Source of the DNA: Deinandra increscens subsp. villosa
Lineage: Eukaryota; Streptophyta; Magnoliopsida; Asterales; Asteraceae
Assembly (NCBI GenBank): GCA_039602395.1
Contig: JBCNJP010000020.1
Coordinates: 16,098,483 to 16,162,482 of the forward strand
Reading direction: 5' to 3'
Length of the DNA stretch: 64,000 nt
Every line of letters begins with the position of its first letter. Position 1 is the first letter of the stretch. The position numbers were made by a program, and so were the translations under genes. Shown piece after piece: positions 52,927 through 64,000 of this stretch. The notes beneath the pieces were generated by a model. The model saw nothing but the letters and a program-made list of their open reading frames with translations, did not search any database and was not told the DNA's origin.

Positions 52927-54951
52927 ATGCACAAATTCAACTACTTCTTCACTCCTATCTTCATTCTCCTCATCTTCTTCTTCTCATCAATCAATGCTGT
53001 AAGTTCCAAAACCCCCAATTTCATCTAATCACATCCCACATTGTATGTATATATGTATCGATTATATCTATCTTCTTCATTCTTCAATTCTAATTCAAAC
53101 AAAAACTGTTTCAATAATAATTTTCAGGTCGCCGGAGCGTCGGAAGACCCCTTCACCCCGAAAGCGTATCTAATCCGATACTGGAAGAAGCAGATCTCCA
53201 ATGATTTGCCTCAGCCGTCGTTTCTAATCGAGAAAGCTTCGCCGCTCACCGCCGTGCAATCGGCGGCGTTCTCCAAACTCGCCGGCGACCAGACCTCCCT
53301 CTCCACCAACCTCCCGTCGTTCTGCTCCGCCGCGAACCTCCTCTGTTTCCCCGACGTGGGGCCCAGTCTCGAGAAGCATTCCGGCGACGTTAACTTCAAA
53401 GAGTATTCGGAACAGAATTTCACAAACTACGGGTCGGGTCGGCTCGGCGGGTCGGACTCGTTTAAAAACTATTCCAATGACGGAAACTCGGCTCTCGACT
53501 CGTTCCGGCGGTATTCACGTGACTCGGTGGGCCATGGGGATAAGTTTTCCACTTACGCGCGTAGCACAAACGTGCCGGATCAGAGTTTTAACACCTACGG
53601 CACGAAGGCCACCGGCGGTAACGGAGAGTTTAACAGCTACGCGCAGGACGTTAACGTGCCGAACATGAGATTCACGTCGTATTCTGACGACGTTAACGGC
53701 CGTGATCAAAAGTTCACGTCGTACTCCGTTAACGCAAACGCCGGCGATCAGAAGTTCTCTAGCTACGGAAAAAAAGGTAACGCCGCCGTTAACGAGTTCA
53801 AATCGTACGGAAACAACTCGAATGTGATCGGCTCGGCGTTCTCCGGCTACGGCGAGAACGGCAACGGCGCGAACGACTCGTTCACGTCGTACGGAGAGAA
53901 CGGAAACGTACCGGAGAATAATTTCAGGAGTTACGGCGATAACGGTAACGGCGCGGTGGATTCGTTCGCGAATTACAGAGATCAATCGAATGTAGGAGAC
54001 GATAATTTCAAATCGTACGCCAAAAGCTCCAACGCCGCCGACGAGAAGTTCAGTAACTACGGCAACTCGTTCAACGAAGGCACCGACACTTTCTCCGGCT
54101 ACGGCGGCGGAACTGTAACGAACCAGAAATTCGGTTTCAAAATGTACGGCGTGAATAATACGTTCAAGGATTACGCCGATAAGAAGAGGGCTACTTTCAC
54201 GACTTACGCCACCAGAGCCGCGGCGGCGCAATTTGGGGGTTCGCTAAAATCGGAGAAGAGTGGCAAACCTGTAAATAAGTGGATTGAGCCGGGTAAATTC
54301 TTTAGGGAGGACTCGCTAAAATCCGGGACGATTATACCCCTACCTGATATTCGTGATAAGATGCCTAAAAGGTCATTTTTGCCCCGGGTGATTTTGTCCA
54401 AATTACCATTTTCGTCCTCCAAGATCGCCGCCTTGCAAAAGATCTTCCACGCGGAGGATAGCAACTCGAGTATGGCACGTTTTATTACGGACTCGCTAAA
54501 CGACTGCGAGCGAAAACCGAGCGCCGGCGAGACGAAACGGTGCGTCGGGTCGGTCGAGGACATGATCGACTTCGCCACGTCGGTGCTCGGGCGCGATATC
54601 GTCGTTCGGACAACCGATAACACAAACGGGTCGGGCAAGTCGGTTAAAATCGGGTCCGTAAAAAAAATCAACGGCGGTAAAATTACCAAATCGGTGTCGT
54701 GTCACCAAAGCTTGTTCCCTTACTTGCTCTACTACTGCCACTCGGTTCCGAAGGTCCGGGTCTACGAAGCGGATCTACTTGACCCGGCTACCGGATCCAA
54801 GATCAACCATGGGGTTGCGATATGTCACATTGACACGTCAGCATGGAGCCCGACTCATGGAGCGTTTGTTTCTCTCGGGTCGGAGCCTGGGAAAATTGAG
54901 GTTTGCCATTGGATCTTTGAAAATGATATGACTTGGGCCGTTGCTGATTGA
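52927..54951 (+). CDS. BURP-domain protein, polygalacturonase-1 non-catalytic beta-subunit-like
   Basis: Two exons: 52927-52998 (24 codons, a hydrophobic signal peptide rich in Phe, Ile and Leu) and 53128-54951; the intron 52999-53127 has GTAAGT and TTTTCAG borders. The product is 631 residues, the normal length for this family. After the signal comes a propeptide-like region to about residue 120. Then about 21 FxxY motifs follow at intervals of roughly 14 residues (about 53395-54215), and a C-terminal BURP domain (about residues 408-631) with 'CHQSLFPYLLYYCH' (CH-x10-CH) and two further CH dipeptides ('AICHID' and 'EVCHW'). Proteins of this type are secreted to the cell wall, where the tomato relative binds polygalacturonase and affects pectin solubilisation. 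The gene appears intact. High GC in exon 2 contrasts with its AT-rich flanks. The long antisense frame opposite it is a shadow. Confidence 0.93.
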
Positions 54952-57493
54952 TTGATAAGTAAGTAGCCTTTTGGGCTTCAACAACCCGTTCGGACTCTGT
55001 CGGGTGCAAAAGTGAACCGCTTGTTCGAACCGTAGAAATTTCGATTCTATTCGCTTATATCAGTTTTCATTTTTTTGTTTTTATTTTAATATTGTAACGA
55101 CTTGTTTGTTATTTTAAGAAGTGGGGGGAATTGCGAATCAAAATGATTAAAATATACACCTCTTTCTTGTAAGAGTTAATAATTACAATAAATAGTGTAT
55201 TTAGTTTATTTAAATTATTATCTTTCATGTTTATTAATATGTTTTAGTCTAAGATATGTAGTTTCTAATTTATAATGTATCGGTTTTAACACTATCTACT
55301 ATCCCGTGTTCAGTTGTCTTAAAACTTATTGGTTAGACAAAGAAAAAAATATGTATATGAACTTTGTAGCTTTTTTTATATTTAGATGTAACACATGTTA
55401 GAGTTCTTTTTTTAGCCCTTGAAGTCGATTGGCTAGCACGTCATAATCAAGGGAAGCTCGTACATCACTTATATCTTTTTAGACCCTAAAACTTTTAACG
55501 GCAAACCCACAAGATGCATAGAGTCATAGAGAAGACTAATCTATAATTGTTCCACTTGAAAAGAAAAAAAAAATCAGTATCAAATTCTTTAACTATAATT
55601 ATTTTTTCCAAATAGTTATTGAACTGTGTATTAATGTTTTATAATCGTGATTAACTTTTTTTAGTCGTTATTAACTCAAAAATATTAATGTTTTGTAGTC
55701 GTAATTAACTCAAAAACTTAACAGTAGCTCTTAGTTTACTATTTGCAACGGCAAGTTATCTGTATCAATTTATATGATTTGATCTGGCCCAAACCAAAAT
55801 TTTAGACGTAAAGTTAAAAGACATCCGAGCACTAAAGAAAACTAACCCATAACTACACCGACGGTTGTAGCGCTCGGCTTGTGATCATATTCAGTTTTCA
55901 AATTAAACACTGTTTTGTAATCACTCATTAATAATAATGTGCATGCATCTTTTGATAGATAAAGTGAAGGTTAGTTCTTGACTAGAAAATAAAAACAAAC
56001 ACTAAAATTAATGTGAGAGATTGATATATTGATTTGGCACTAAAATACAACAATATGAAATATTTGGATGAGTGATTCCATTGATTTAATCAAGAAAGGT
56101 AACTAGCTTGCTAGTAAAGCTTGAATTGTCCATCGTCGTGTTTTTTTCTTGCATGTTTGTCAACTCAACCCAACTCTAGTGTACGTCATATATTTATTTT
56201 GTCAATTCTCATGTTTTATTCTGAAATTTTGTAAATACTACTTTTTATCAACAAAAAGTTGAAACATAATATTTTAAAATTTCAAATTACTACAGTCACA
56301 TGACACAAACAATAAAAAGAAGTGCCAATCGACATATAATATTTCACATGATGGAAAAAGCATGAGGATTATAAAAATATATATATTCAAATAAAATGAA
56401 AAATGACAAACTAGCTTGTTTAATTATTGGCACATGGAATTAAAGTAATTTGTATTTAGTTTTTTTCTGGCCTTCGTTTTGTTTTATTTTTTAAATGTTT
56501 GTGTGTTTAGCACCAATCTGTACAGTCGAATTCCACTATGTTCAAATGATTTCAAACCACCTCCGCTTCTTTTTCATATAAAAAATTAGTGTTTTCATTA
56601 TTGACTTAATTATTAAATCATTTAAATATATAAAAGAGAAAATTAATAATGATCAAGATAACACATTTATGGTGATGATATTAATATTAAAGTTTGTAAT
56701 TATAATAATTTGATCCCTTTTCTAGAAGATATATATACCACAAGTTATAATAACACGTCAGATTTCTTAAAATACTCGATCATCATCTACAACAAGTGCC
56801 TTTCAAATTAAAAAATAAAAAATAAAAAAGAAAGAAAAGAAAAAAATTTACAAATAAAGTACATAACAACATTAATAAGTAAAGTACATAACAACATTAA
56901 TGAATGAGTTGAAGTAGGTAAGTTTAAAAAGTACCATTTTATATAAATAGTTAGATACTCGATCATTTACAACGTATACATTTTCAATTGATGGTTTGAT
57001 TATTTTGAGAAATTCAATATGTTCAGTGACTGACTTTTCAATACGTAGGTAAAATTATTGTACGAATTGCCAAAAACGTATAAAGGCTAAGAAGTCATTA
57101 GGCCACACCACTTGTCTTTAGGGGTAAATTCGTATGTTGGGCAAATAAAATAAATAAATAGGCAAGTTATGTGATAATTATGCAACTTAATTTATAATTG
57201 CGAAAAAATAGCAATACTACTCAAATTAAAGAGAATATAATGTTCTACTTAATGATCTACTTTTCTTTAAATATTATCCTTAAGAGAGTTGTTTATTTAA
57301 AAAAAAGTGAACTTCGAAAAAAAAAAATCGTAGAATATTCCAAGTATACCCCTCCAAACATTTTTCATGGTTAATAATTTTATTCGTATATATATCTGAG
57401 TCATTGATTTCTTAGGTAAGTGGATCACAATATTCTTACAATTTATAAATAAAAATTCCTCTGCCATACTTTAAATATGTAAAATGATTTTAA
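54952..57493. other. Downstream of the BURP gene; AT-rich, nothing recognised
   Basis: The first ~200 bp are the probable 3' UTR (for example AT-rich signals around 55080-55190). A 27-bp tandem duplication, 'aaagtacataacaacattaat', lies at about 56857-56905. No further gene is seen. Confidence 0.4.
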
Positions 57494-57530
57494 CTAGATA
57501 TTACTATCCGCGTGTTGTCGCGGGTATAAT
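57494..57530 (-). mobile_element. Helitron-type 3' terminus (minus strand)
   Basis: Read on the minus strand: hairpin CCGCGACAACACGCGG, spacer, then CTAG ending at 57494 and followed by T. The element body would extend to the right. Its inner sequence (about 57540-57790) shares a module with 38424-38650 and 49010-49130. No 5' end is located. Confidence 0.5.
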
Positions 57531-59345
57531 ATGGTAATACAAATAACAACATTGCTAAAAGCAACGTAAAAATGGAAACATAAAAAACTATGAAACAACG
57601 TTAAAATAAAAAGTTAATTAAATATAACACATAAAAAAAAGATTCCTACAAGCAGCTATGTAAAACTTAAACTAATAATACTTTTTAAAAAAAACTATTT
57701 AAAATGAATTAATAAAACCAACAAAACTACGAGAAACTAAAAACAAAAATAATAATAATATTATTTTATTACTGCCACGCGGCATTCATTCACTAAATCG
57801 CCATATGGAAAATTACAAACCAGTTTTTTTCCGTTGTACGTAGAAATCTAATGAGCTAAATGAAAGCCCATATTGGAATTTCGACAAAGCATGGGCCGGC
57901 CATCTAAGCAAGCCTCACAGACTCGTACGTTGTTTGGGCCCATATACACATGCCGTGCAAAGCCCATAAATGTCCTAATATTGGGCTTGGGTGCAAAACA
58001 AGTGAAAAGAAATAATAAAGATAATTAAGGGACAGAATGCATATATATATGTATATGACTATTGATCTCTTCTTCATAAGTTGGCCAGCCTCTAACCAAT
58101 TGAAGTGACAAATAATTTCATTGTTACTGTTTAAATATAATATACTCATCTCATTAGCGGCTTTTAGTGTTGGTTAATATATAGGTTTAGTGTGTTGTTT
58201 TATATATTTGGTTAAAATAGGTTTAGTGTATCGTTCGGGTCAAGTCATGATCAAATGAATGGATGGACAATGCCGGTTAAAGGATCATTGGAGCTTGATC
58301 CAAACCGGTCCAGCCCTATTCTCTCTAAGGAGAACATGGGCCCTTATGGTTGTTCATTTAGAAATGGATACTATTTAAGCAGAGAGAGATGGTGTTGGCC
58401 GTTGGGTTCATTATCCGAGTCTTTTAGTTTGTACTCTCACAACTCTCTCTTGCTCTCTCGGCTTCCTTTTGGTATTCTTCATCGACCTAGGCTTTTCACA
58501 AGTTTATCGAGCTGATTAAACTCGTTTCCTGTTATATTGTAGTGATAGAATAGTTTTAGATCATCGCGTTGTTGATCTTGTTTTGTATTTGAGTCATTTC
58601 ATTTGTTCTTGAGTTTGTGATATTTGTTTTGGGTTGGGTATATCTTGTTTGATGATGTTCTTGTTATATGCTTACCATATTTTGACAGTTAGTTCGTTGT
58701 AATGATAGGGTTTTTTAAGACATTCATTAAGGCCGATAAATTATTATACTTAAGGCCCCATTTTAAAATCCAATCGATGATATATACAAATAATTTCATA
58801 AATAGATGTGGAAACCACAAAATAACATATTTTTTTAACGCCGAATCTAGCTTACTATACGGGTGATACCGGTATTACCCACAGATAATCATAAGTTTCA
58901 TCCCCTAGGCCCTAGCTTGTTTGACCCAGTCACGATTAGTCCTGATCACGTTACACCTCCGAGGAAGACCAATTACCTAGAAGCATACACCCTAAAGTTA
59001 CTTATATGAAACTAATCGAGTAGACCGTTATGAAATCGCAACCTCCATGTCAAAACAAGCTAAAAACACATGGGTGTTAAGACCGATATAGGCTACGCCC
59101 AACCCGAACAAGCTAAAAACACATGGGTGTTAGCATAGTCTTCCTAGCATAGAAAAGACCCACCTCAATGTAGCAACTTCCAAGTAGGTGTAGACTATAC
59201 ACAATCTGGGCATAGTCTACGACACCTACAGTTCATTTTAACCATCTTGAGCAAGAATAAAACCCGAACTTGATTCCTACTTGTTAAGTACACATAATCA
59301 CATATAGTCATATTTGAGCAATATAATCAAGTAAATCATTGTTAT
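57531..59345. other. Intergenic repeats
   Basis: About 58170-58560 has an LTR-like layout (TATTTAAGC at about 58371 followed by CT-rich leader-like sequence), but I see no ends or TSD; the frame 58255-58515 within it has no protein signature. About 58850-59345 looks like part of a minus-strand LTR continuing beyond the MULE to about 62190. No gene is supported. Confidence 0.3.
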
Positions 59346-59354
59346 GATCACCTA

Positions 59355-60473
59355 GGGTGAGGTTATTGAGAAGTTTAGTTTGGATAAGAAGGAATCATAG
59401 CCATTAGATCTTCAATTAAATGAAGATCTATGGCTTAAAATTTTCCTGCGTAAATTAGAGAGAAAAACTAAAGAAAATCAAAGATGGAAGGGTATTTTTG
59501 ACTTTTTATCAAATTCCCTCCATTTTTTAAACCTTCATAACTTTTAGATACGACATTATTTTTTTTAAAAAAATACACCATAAAAACGAGCGTTTTTTTA
59601 TCTTTAAAACGCGTATAGTGTTGCTATATAAAAAATTAATTTCTTTTTTACTCTTTCGATTGTATCAAAATGTTCAGATCATTGTGTCATTGTGTCGTTG
59701 TGTCATTGTGTCAAAAAATTCAGATCATTGTGTCATATTGTGTCAAAATGTTCAGATCATTGTGTCATATGATGTTAAAAACCGAAAGAGTAATATTTTT
59801 TTAATTTTATATATAGCAGCACAATATATATACTTTTGACACGACGACACAATGACACAATGATCTGAACATTTTGACACAATGACATAATGATGTGTCA
59901 AAATGTTCAGATCATTGTTTCATATGATGACAAAAACCGAAAGAGTAATTAATTTTATATATAGCAACACTATATATACTTTTGACACGACGACACAATG
60001 ACACAATGATCTGAACATTTTGACACAATGATGTTTTAAAATGTTCAGATCATTGTTACATATTGTGCCAAAAAAAACGAAAGAGTATTTAATTTTATAC
60101 ATAGCAACACTATATATACTTTTGACACGACGACACAATGACACAATGACACAATGATCTGAACATTTTGACACAATGACACAATGACCTGTGTTAAAAA
60201 TCGAAAGAGTAATTTTTTTTTTCATTTTTTATATAGCAACACTATATGCGTTTTAAAGATTAAAAAATGCTTGTTTTTATAGTGTAATTTTTAAAAAAAA
60301 AATAATGTCGTATGTAAAAGTTATGAATGTTTAAAGAAAATTGGGGAAGTAGATAAAAAGTCAACAAAAATGGCTAAGACTAAAATACCCTTCATTCCTT
60401 TTTTATTAGATCAAGATCCAATGGCTGAAAATCCTTCTTACACAAAACAAACTTCTCATTTGAACTTCTCCCT
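59355..60473. mobile_element. Long-TIR MULE-like element, copy B (1119 bp) with exact 9-bp TSD
   Basis: It starts GGGTGAGGTT and ends TTCTCCCT and is flanked by a perfect 9-bp TSD gatcaccta (59346-59354 and 60474-60482). It is about 90% identical to 43391-44502 over its length, with the same ~250-300-bp TIRs and the same central units of 'gacacaatgacacaatgatctgaacattttgacac'. Mutator-type by TSD length. The open frames inside are translations of the repeat and not genes. Confidence 0.9.
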
Positions 60474-60482
60474 GATCACCTA

Positions 60483-63190
60483 ACCTTCATAATCCTCATA
60501 AATGGATATATATATATATATCACTATAAAGACACAAGTCAGCCACCCGAAAAATTACTCATACGGGTCATACAAGAATTACCTTTCAATCAATTTTGTC
60601 ATTCAATACTATTGTGTTGTGTCTAACTAAACATAAAAATGTGGTCACACACCATTAACCCACAATCACACCCAAGTAATGGTCACACACCATTGTGACT
60701 CGTTATATCACCAATATAAGAGTCACATACACCATTGTGTCTAGCCAACGCCAACAAGAATTTCACACTATTGAGTTCTGCAATTTTAGTACCATGATAC
60801 TACCTCAAAATGTTGTAAACATATATGAACATCATTTTTTATGTAAGCACCCGTCATATAGCTAATGCATCAAAGAAATCACTATTCATTTAAGACATAT
60901 AAAATGCATATAAACCCCAAGTTATAAATGCATGCTCCCTACTAATATCCCATCACACATTTAAGTAAATATACAAGGTTGATCATTTGTAACATGAGAC
61001 AACACATGCATGCCTTCTAATAGTATTAGTAACACCTTATTGTATTAGTAACACCTTATTGAATGTCATGAACAACAAGATGATCATACCCCTCCCCTTT
61101 ATGACCAATCATTCACATAACTTGGGTCGTTCCATTGTGACTTTATATAGACTACCCATATGTAATACATTTATATAAATTTTACACCTAGTATCCCACT
61201 TATACACATTGTTGACTATTTGATCTTATCACCTGAAGTAATTCCCCCAATATTAATTTAACTTGCTAAAACGAAACTACAATCAAGTATTTGAACTTGC
61301 ATACTGACACCTTCAATATGCTATCAAGATTGAGTGTAGTTTACTCGATTTGGCCCGTAAAATTGTATGAGTCAAAGATTTCACTTCCGGGTCAATAGAT
61401 TTCGCTTCCATCTTCACTCCCTAGACTGAATTATAGCATACACACTTGTATAAACTTCCACACACACGTTCATTCCCATCAAATTTCCCCATCCCTTTTT
61501 AACCTAGTTTCTTCCATTTACCACGAAATCTCGTTTGATTATGATAATGAGTTTGCATTGGTATACATACATAATGTTATCCACCGATTTTACCAAAATT
61601 ATCTTCATTGAGACATTTATACAAACACCTTGTATCATGTTTTTCTTTACACATAAGGATATCCCCATACCTCTTACAGTTAACCCATTAATCCTTAAGA
61701 TCAGTCAATTTACATAATTGAGGTGGGAATTCATTCATCATACTTACGGTTTTCATATTTTCACCATCACAATATGTATCATATATCATCACCAATTTAT
61801 GAATCCATGAGACCCTTAAAAACCCATTTGATGGATCCTAACCCTAACATGTTAAAGTGATGATCCTTAGATATATATGTGAAAATATATATGCATAATC
61901 ACCCATTTAATAGCCTCAACAATATTCATATTCGGATTTAGAGCCAAACCCAGATAAAATCATCACATGTGACCATGAGAAACCAAGTAGGAGATTAGAA
62001 ACAACTTACCAAAGCTCTCAATTCTAGAAAAGAAGAAGATTCAAGCTCTTAATTCGGGTTTCACCGCTAATTTAGATGGATTTACAGGTTTTCTCCCTCG
62101 CTTTTGATCACTTTCCTGTTTTTCTTCTTCTTGATGTCGACAAACACACTAGCACTTCAATTTTGACCAAGAATGATGTCACCTACTTCTCTTTTTGACC
62201 CCTTTTAAGATTAAAATCCTCAACTGGCAACTTTAACCCCTATAGTATCACATTTTTATTTTGTTGGATCTAAGTAATGGATCAACTATTTTTATAAACT
62301 TAACAAGTATTCTATATTAAATCAATAATTCAATATAGATTCAAACGAAGAAAGGATATGCACGCATTATTATTCTATTATTCTATACAGATTCAAAAGA
62401 AAGAATATGCACACATTTATATTCTATTATTAAATCAATATGGATTCAAAAGAAAAAGAATAATCATACATTATTTGGTTATTTTTTTCTTTAACGACAA
62501 ATACACCTATCATCATCACTATTTTTTAAAAATTATTATGGATATTTAGATATCTTCTAAAAATACAAAGTCCCCTTACATTGGTCTACAACCCAATTTA
62601 AGTATTTCTGATAATGTGCTTTTAGTATTTAATATTTAATATGCAATTATTATTAGACTATTGGATTTTAATAATCTTAATTATTGTCTATTGATCGATA
62701 GTAAATTATACATCTGTTTTTTTTTTCATTCGATAAACCTAGCCTTTTGACTATTGAAAAATAACAAACCCTCGTCGAAAGCTAACTTTTAGATGACTGG
62801 ACATCACACGCGACATTTTATGAAAGGAGTAGTACATGCACAAAAATTCAAAAAAAAATCATTTTTTATACGAATTTAAGAGGTGACAAACTACTCTTTA
62901 CACCATGTCAGTTTCGCGTTTCGCCTTTGCAATCATCAAAAAGTTAACTTTTTTAATGAAAAAAAGGTTATATACATTATAAAAAAAATATGGATGAAAT
63001 TATTATCGGCATATAGATAGATAATAGTTTTGAATTATTAAAATTCAATAATTATTATATTTTTAAATTATCCGATAATCATCATTATTAGAGTAATTTA
63101 GATTTAAAAGATAAACAACGTTGCATTTATAATTTGTACGTTACGAATAGGATTTTGTACATCACCTTTGGAACCCTCAAAGGCAAACGG
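60483..63190. other. Intergenic DNA; probable old minus-strand LTR, tandem repeats
   Basis: Read on the minus strand, 62190 to about 60480 resembles the transcribed part of an old LTR and leader, but without ends or coding sequence. Small tandem repeats: 'tattagtaacaccttattg' twice (about 61023-61061), and three degenerate ~55-bp units of 'ata-agattcaaaagaaagaatatgcacaca' (about 62332-62475). No gene is seen. Confidence 0.35.
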
Positions 63191-63193
63191 GGT

Positions 63194-63222
63194 GTCCCTC
63201 TCTCTATACTTTATAGCTTCCA
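63194..63222 (+). promoter_or_regulatory. Core promoter region of the 63-kb gene
   Basis: A pyrimidine patch CCCTCTCTCTATAC is followed by TTTATAGC at about 63215-63222, about 45 bp before the ATG. This arrangement is usual for plant core promoters; the TATA match is weak. Confidence 0.35.
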
Positions 63223-63266
63223 TTTGCGATTGACTCCAGAAACCCCCAAATTAATCTAACTATACC

Positions 63267-63683
63267 ATGTGCGATTGTTTCGTATTTCTCGGTTCAATTA
63301 AACGCCAAGCAAAGCGCGACAACGATCGTCAAAACCCCTTGCTGATCGTAACCGACGACGGTTATGCTACCGCCGCCGCCGCCGCCGGCGACGAACTCAA
63401 CAATCCGACGGCGGCGATGACTCTGATTCTCAAATCATGGCTCAACGGCCACTGGCTACGTTACCTGATCCTTCTTATGTGTTCTCCGTTACTGATTCCT
63501 ATCGTATGCGCGATTTCCCCCTTTCTCTGCGCCGCGGAAGTCTGTTTCTACCTCTGCCGTCGCCGCCGTCGTTACCGGTCGAAATCGTCTCCTTCTCCGC
63601 CGCCGCCGACGACGATGCCGCGGCATCGGGACGGCGGAGAAGGCGGAGGAGCAGGTGAAACCGAAGGTGAGTTTGTTAGATAG
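63267..63683 (+). CDS. Uncharacterised small membrane protein (possible frame break near the C-terminus)
   Basis: 138 codons. The N-terminal half is hydrophilic with an Ala run. Residues about 64-97 form one or two membrane segments ('LRYLILLMCSPLLIPIVCAI'), followed by a strongly basic Arg cluster and a Pro/Ser/Gly-rich tail. GC content rises sharply compared with the surroundings, and codons such as GCC and CGC dominate, as in a real gene. I do not recognise the family. Just downstream a different frame (about 63604-63807) is open and reads like a protein end ('LLDRYLDDQLELALEILDE'), so the annotated C-terminus may be wrong through a frameshift, sequence error or unrecognised intron. The membrane segment and promoter context support expression; function unknown. 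Confidence 0.6.
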   Translation: MCDCFVFLGSIKRQAKRDNDRQNPLLIVTDDGYATAAAAAGDELNNPTAAMTLILKSWLNGHWLRYLILLMCSPLLIPIVCAISPFLCAAEVCFYLCRRRRRYRSKSSPSPPPPTTMPRHRDGGEGGGAGETEGEFVR

Positions 63684-64000
63684 GTATCTGGATGATCAAT
63701 TAGAGCTTGCACTTGAGATTTTAGATGAATGTGGGGGCGATTTAGGGTATCGTTATGATTATATCGATGATTTTGATAGTAATCGGAGTAGTAATAGTTT
63801 GTGTTAGATTGACAGGGGTGATGTATAAGAATCTGTGGCTTGATTGTATTGTATATAACTAATTTCAGTGAGTGATACAACCTTGATCAAACCTAATTCT
63901 GGATTTCTTTCTGATTACAGCTCTAATTTTCATTTGTATTGATTCCTATAATGACTGACTGACTGACTGAGTTATCAGTAAATATGTTTGTTTATTTCTG
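63684..64000 (+). other. 3' region of the 63-kb gene
   Basis: Contains the open alternative frame ending at TAG 63805-63807, then AT-rich sequence and a (GACT) microsatellite of about five units at about 63953-63970. The window ends here. Confidence 0.5.

Noticed and set aside
53515..54231. 238-codon open frame antisense to the BURP gene
   Set aside because: It mirrors the GC-rich FxxY repeat coding region and has the Val/Arg/Ile bias of an antisense shadow; there is no start context or family signature.
58170..58560. Possible solo LTR
   Set aside because: The layout is LTR-like, but I could not find paired TG/CA ends or a target-site duplication.
59618..60225. Open frames with repeated 'QNVQIIVS' or 'SDHCVIVS' units
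   Set aside because: They are translations of the GACACAATGATCTGAAC repeat inside the MULE and not protein genes.
1..64000. CRISPR arrays, bacterial-type operons, phage or defence systems
   Set aside because: Gene structure, introns, retrotransposons and MITEs are those of a plant nuclear genome; no regularly spaced direct repeats with unique spacers were seen.

Overview
The window is nuclear DNA of a flowering plant, almost certainly a eudicot. It is AT-rich and mostly transposable elements, with three host-type genes that have plant structure: GT-AG introns, a BURP-domain cell-wall protein and a WEB-family protein. The chromovirus and Tat-type Ty3/gypsy elements and their LTR style recall Asteraceae, but that placement is a weak inference. 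No rRNA, complete tRNA, CRISPR array or bacterial operon is visible.

Region 1 (1-22831) is a nested retrotransposon complex. A Tat-lineage Ty3/gypsy element lies on the minus strand (1739-22826). Its 579-bp LTRs differ at one base by eye, and it is flanked by a perfect 5-bp target-site duplication (TSD), ctatc. Its gag-protease and pol frames are in register, separated by one UAG in the tobacco-mosaic-virus-type readthrough context. Between pol and its 3' LTR it carries an antisense (+) gene that I resolve into four exons (506 codons). A Tekay/Del-type chromovirus (6007-16565, + strand, TSD ctaag) has inserted into its integrase. That inner element has an intact gag-pol with a probable 81-bp intron near the gag start. 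Its LTRs differ strongly in the first ~850 bp and are nearly identical afterwards, and it has a duplicated polypurine-tract/LTR-start junction.

Region 2 (22832-34115) begins with a CACTA-type terminus. It continues with an old minus-strand LTR-like stretch, a small WEB-family gene (26404-26991, minus), a decayed L1-type LINE (minus, 27917-29640), short inverted-repeat elements, a second decayed LINE (plus, 32205-33375) and a minus-strand fragment of a repeated plant mobile-element protein.

Region 3 (34116-52560) has no convincing host gene. It is a collection of non-autonomous DNA transposons, many with exact ends and TSDs: long-TIR Mutator-like (MULE) elements (35241-36262, 43391-44502, 45399-46594), hAT-type MITEs (37721-38016, 39785-40582, 50903-51210), MITEs inserted in TA microsatellites (44570-45100), a Helitron 3' end, and a PIF/Harbinger-type transposase pseudogene (about 50153-51670, minus) split by one of the hAT MITEs.

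Region 4 (52561-64000) holds the clearest host gene, a polygalacturonase-1-beta-like BURP protein (52927-54951, +, two exons). A 104-bp 5'-truncated LINE insertion lies about 195 bp upstream of its TATA box. After more repeat sequence, including a second copy of the 43-kb MULE (59355-60473), a short gene for an uncharacterised membrane protein starts at 63267; its reading frame may be broken near the C-terminus.

All comparisons were made by eye, so identities and counts are approximate unless exact positions are given.
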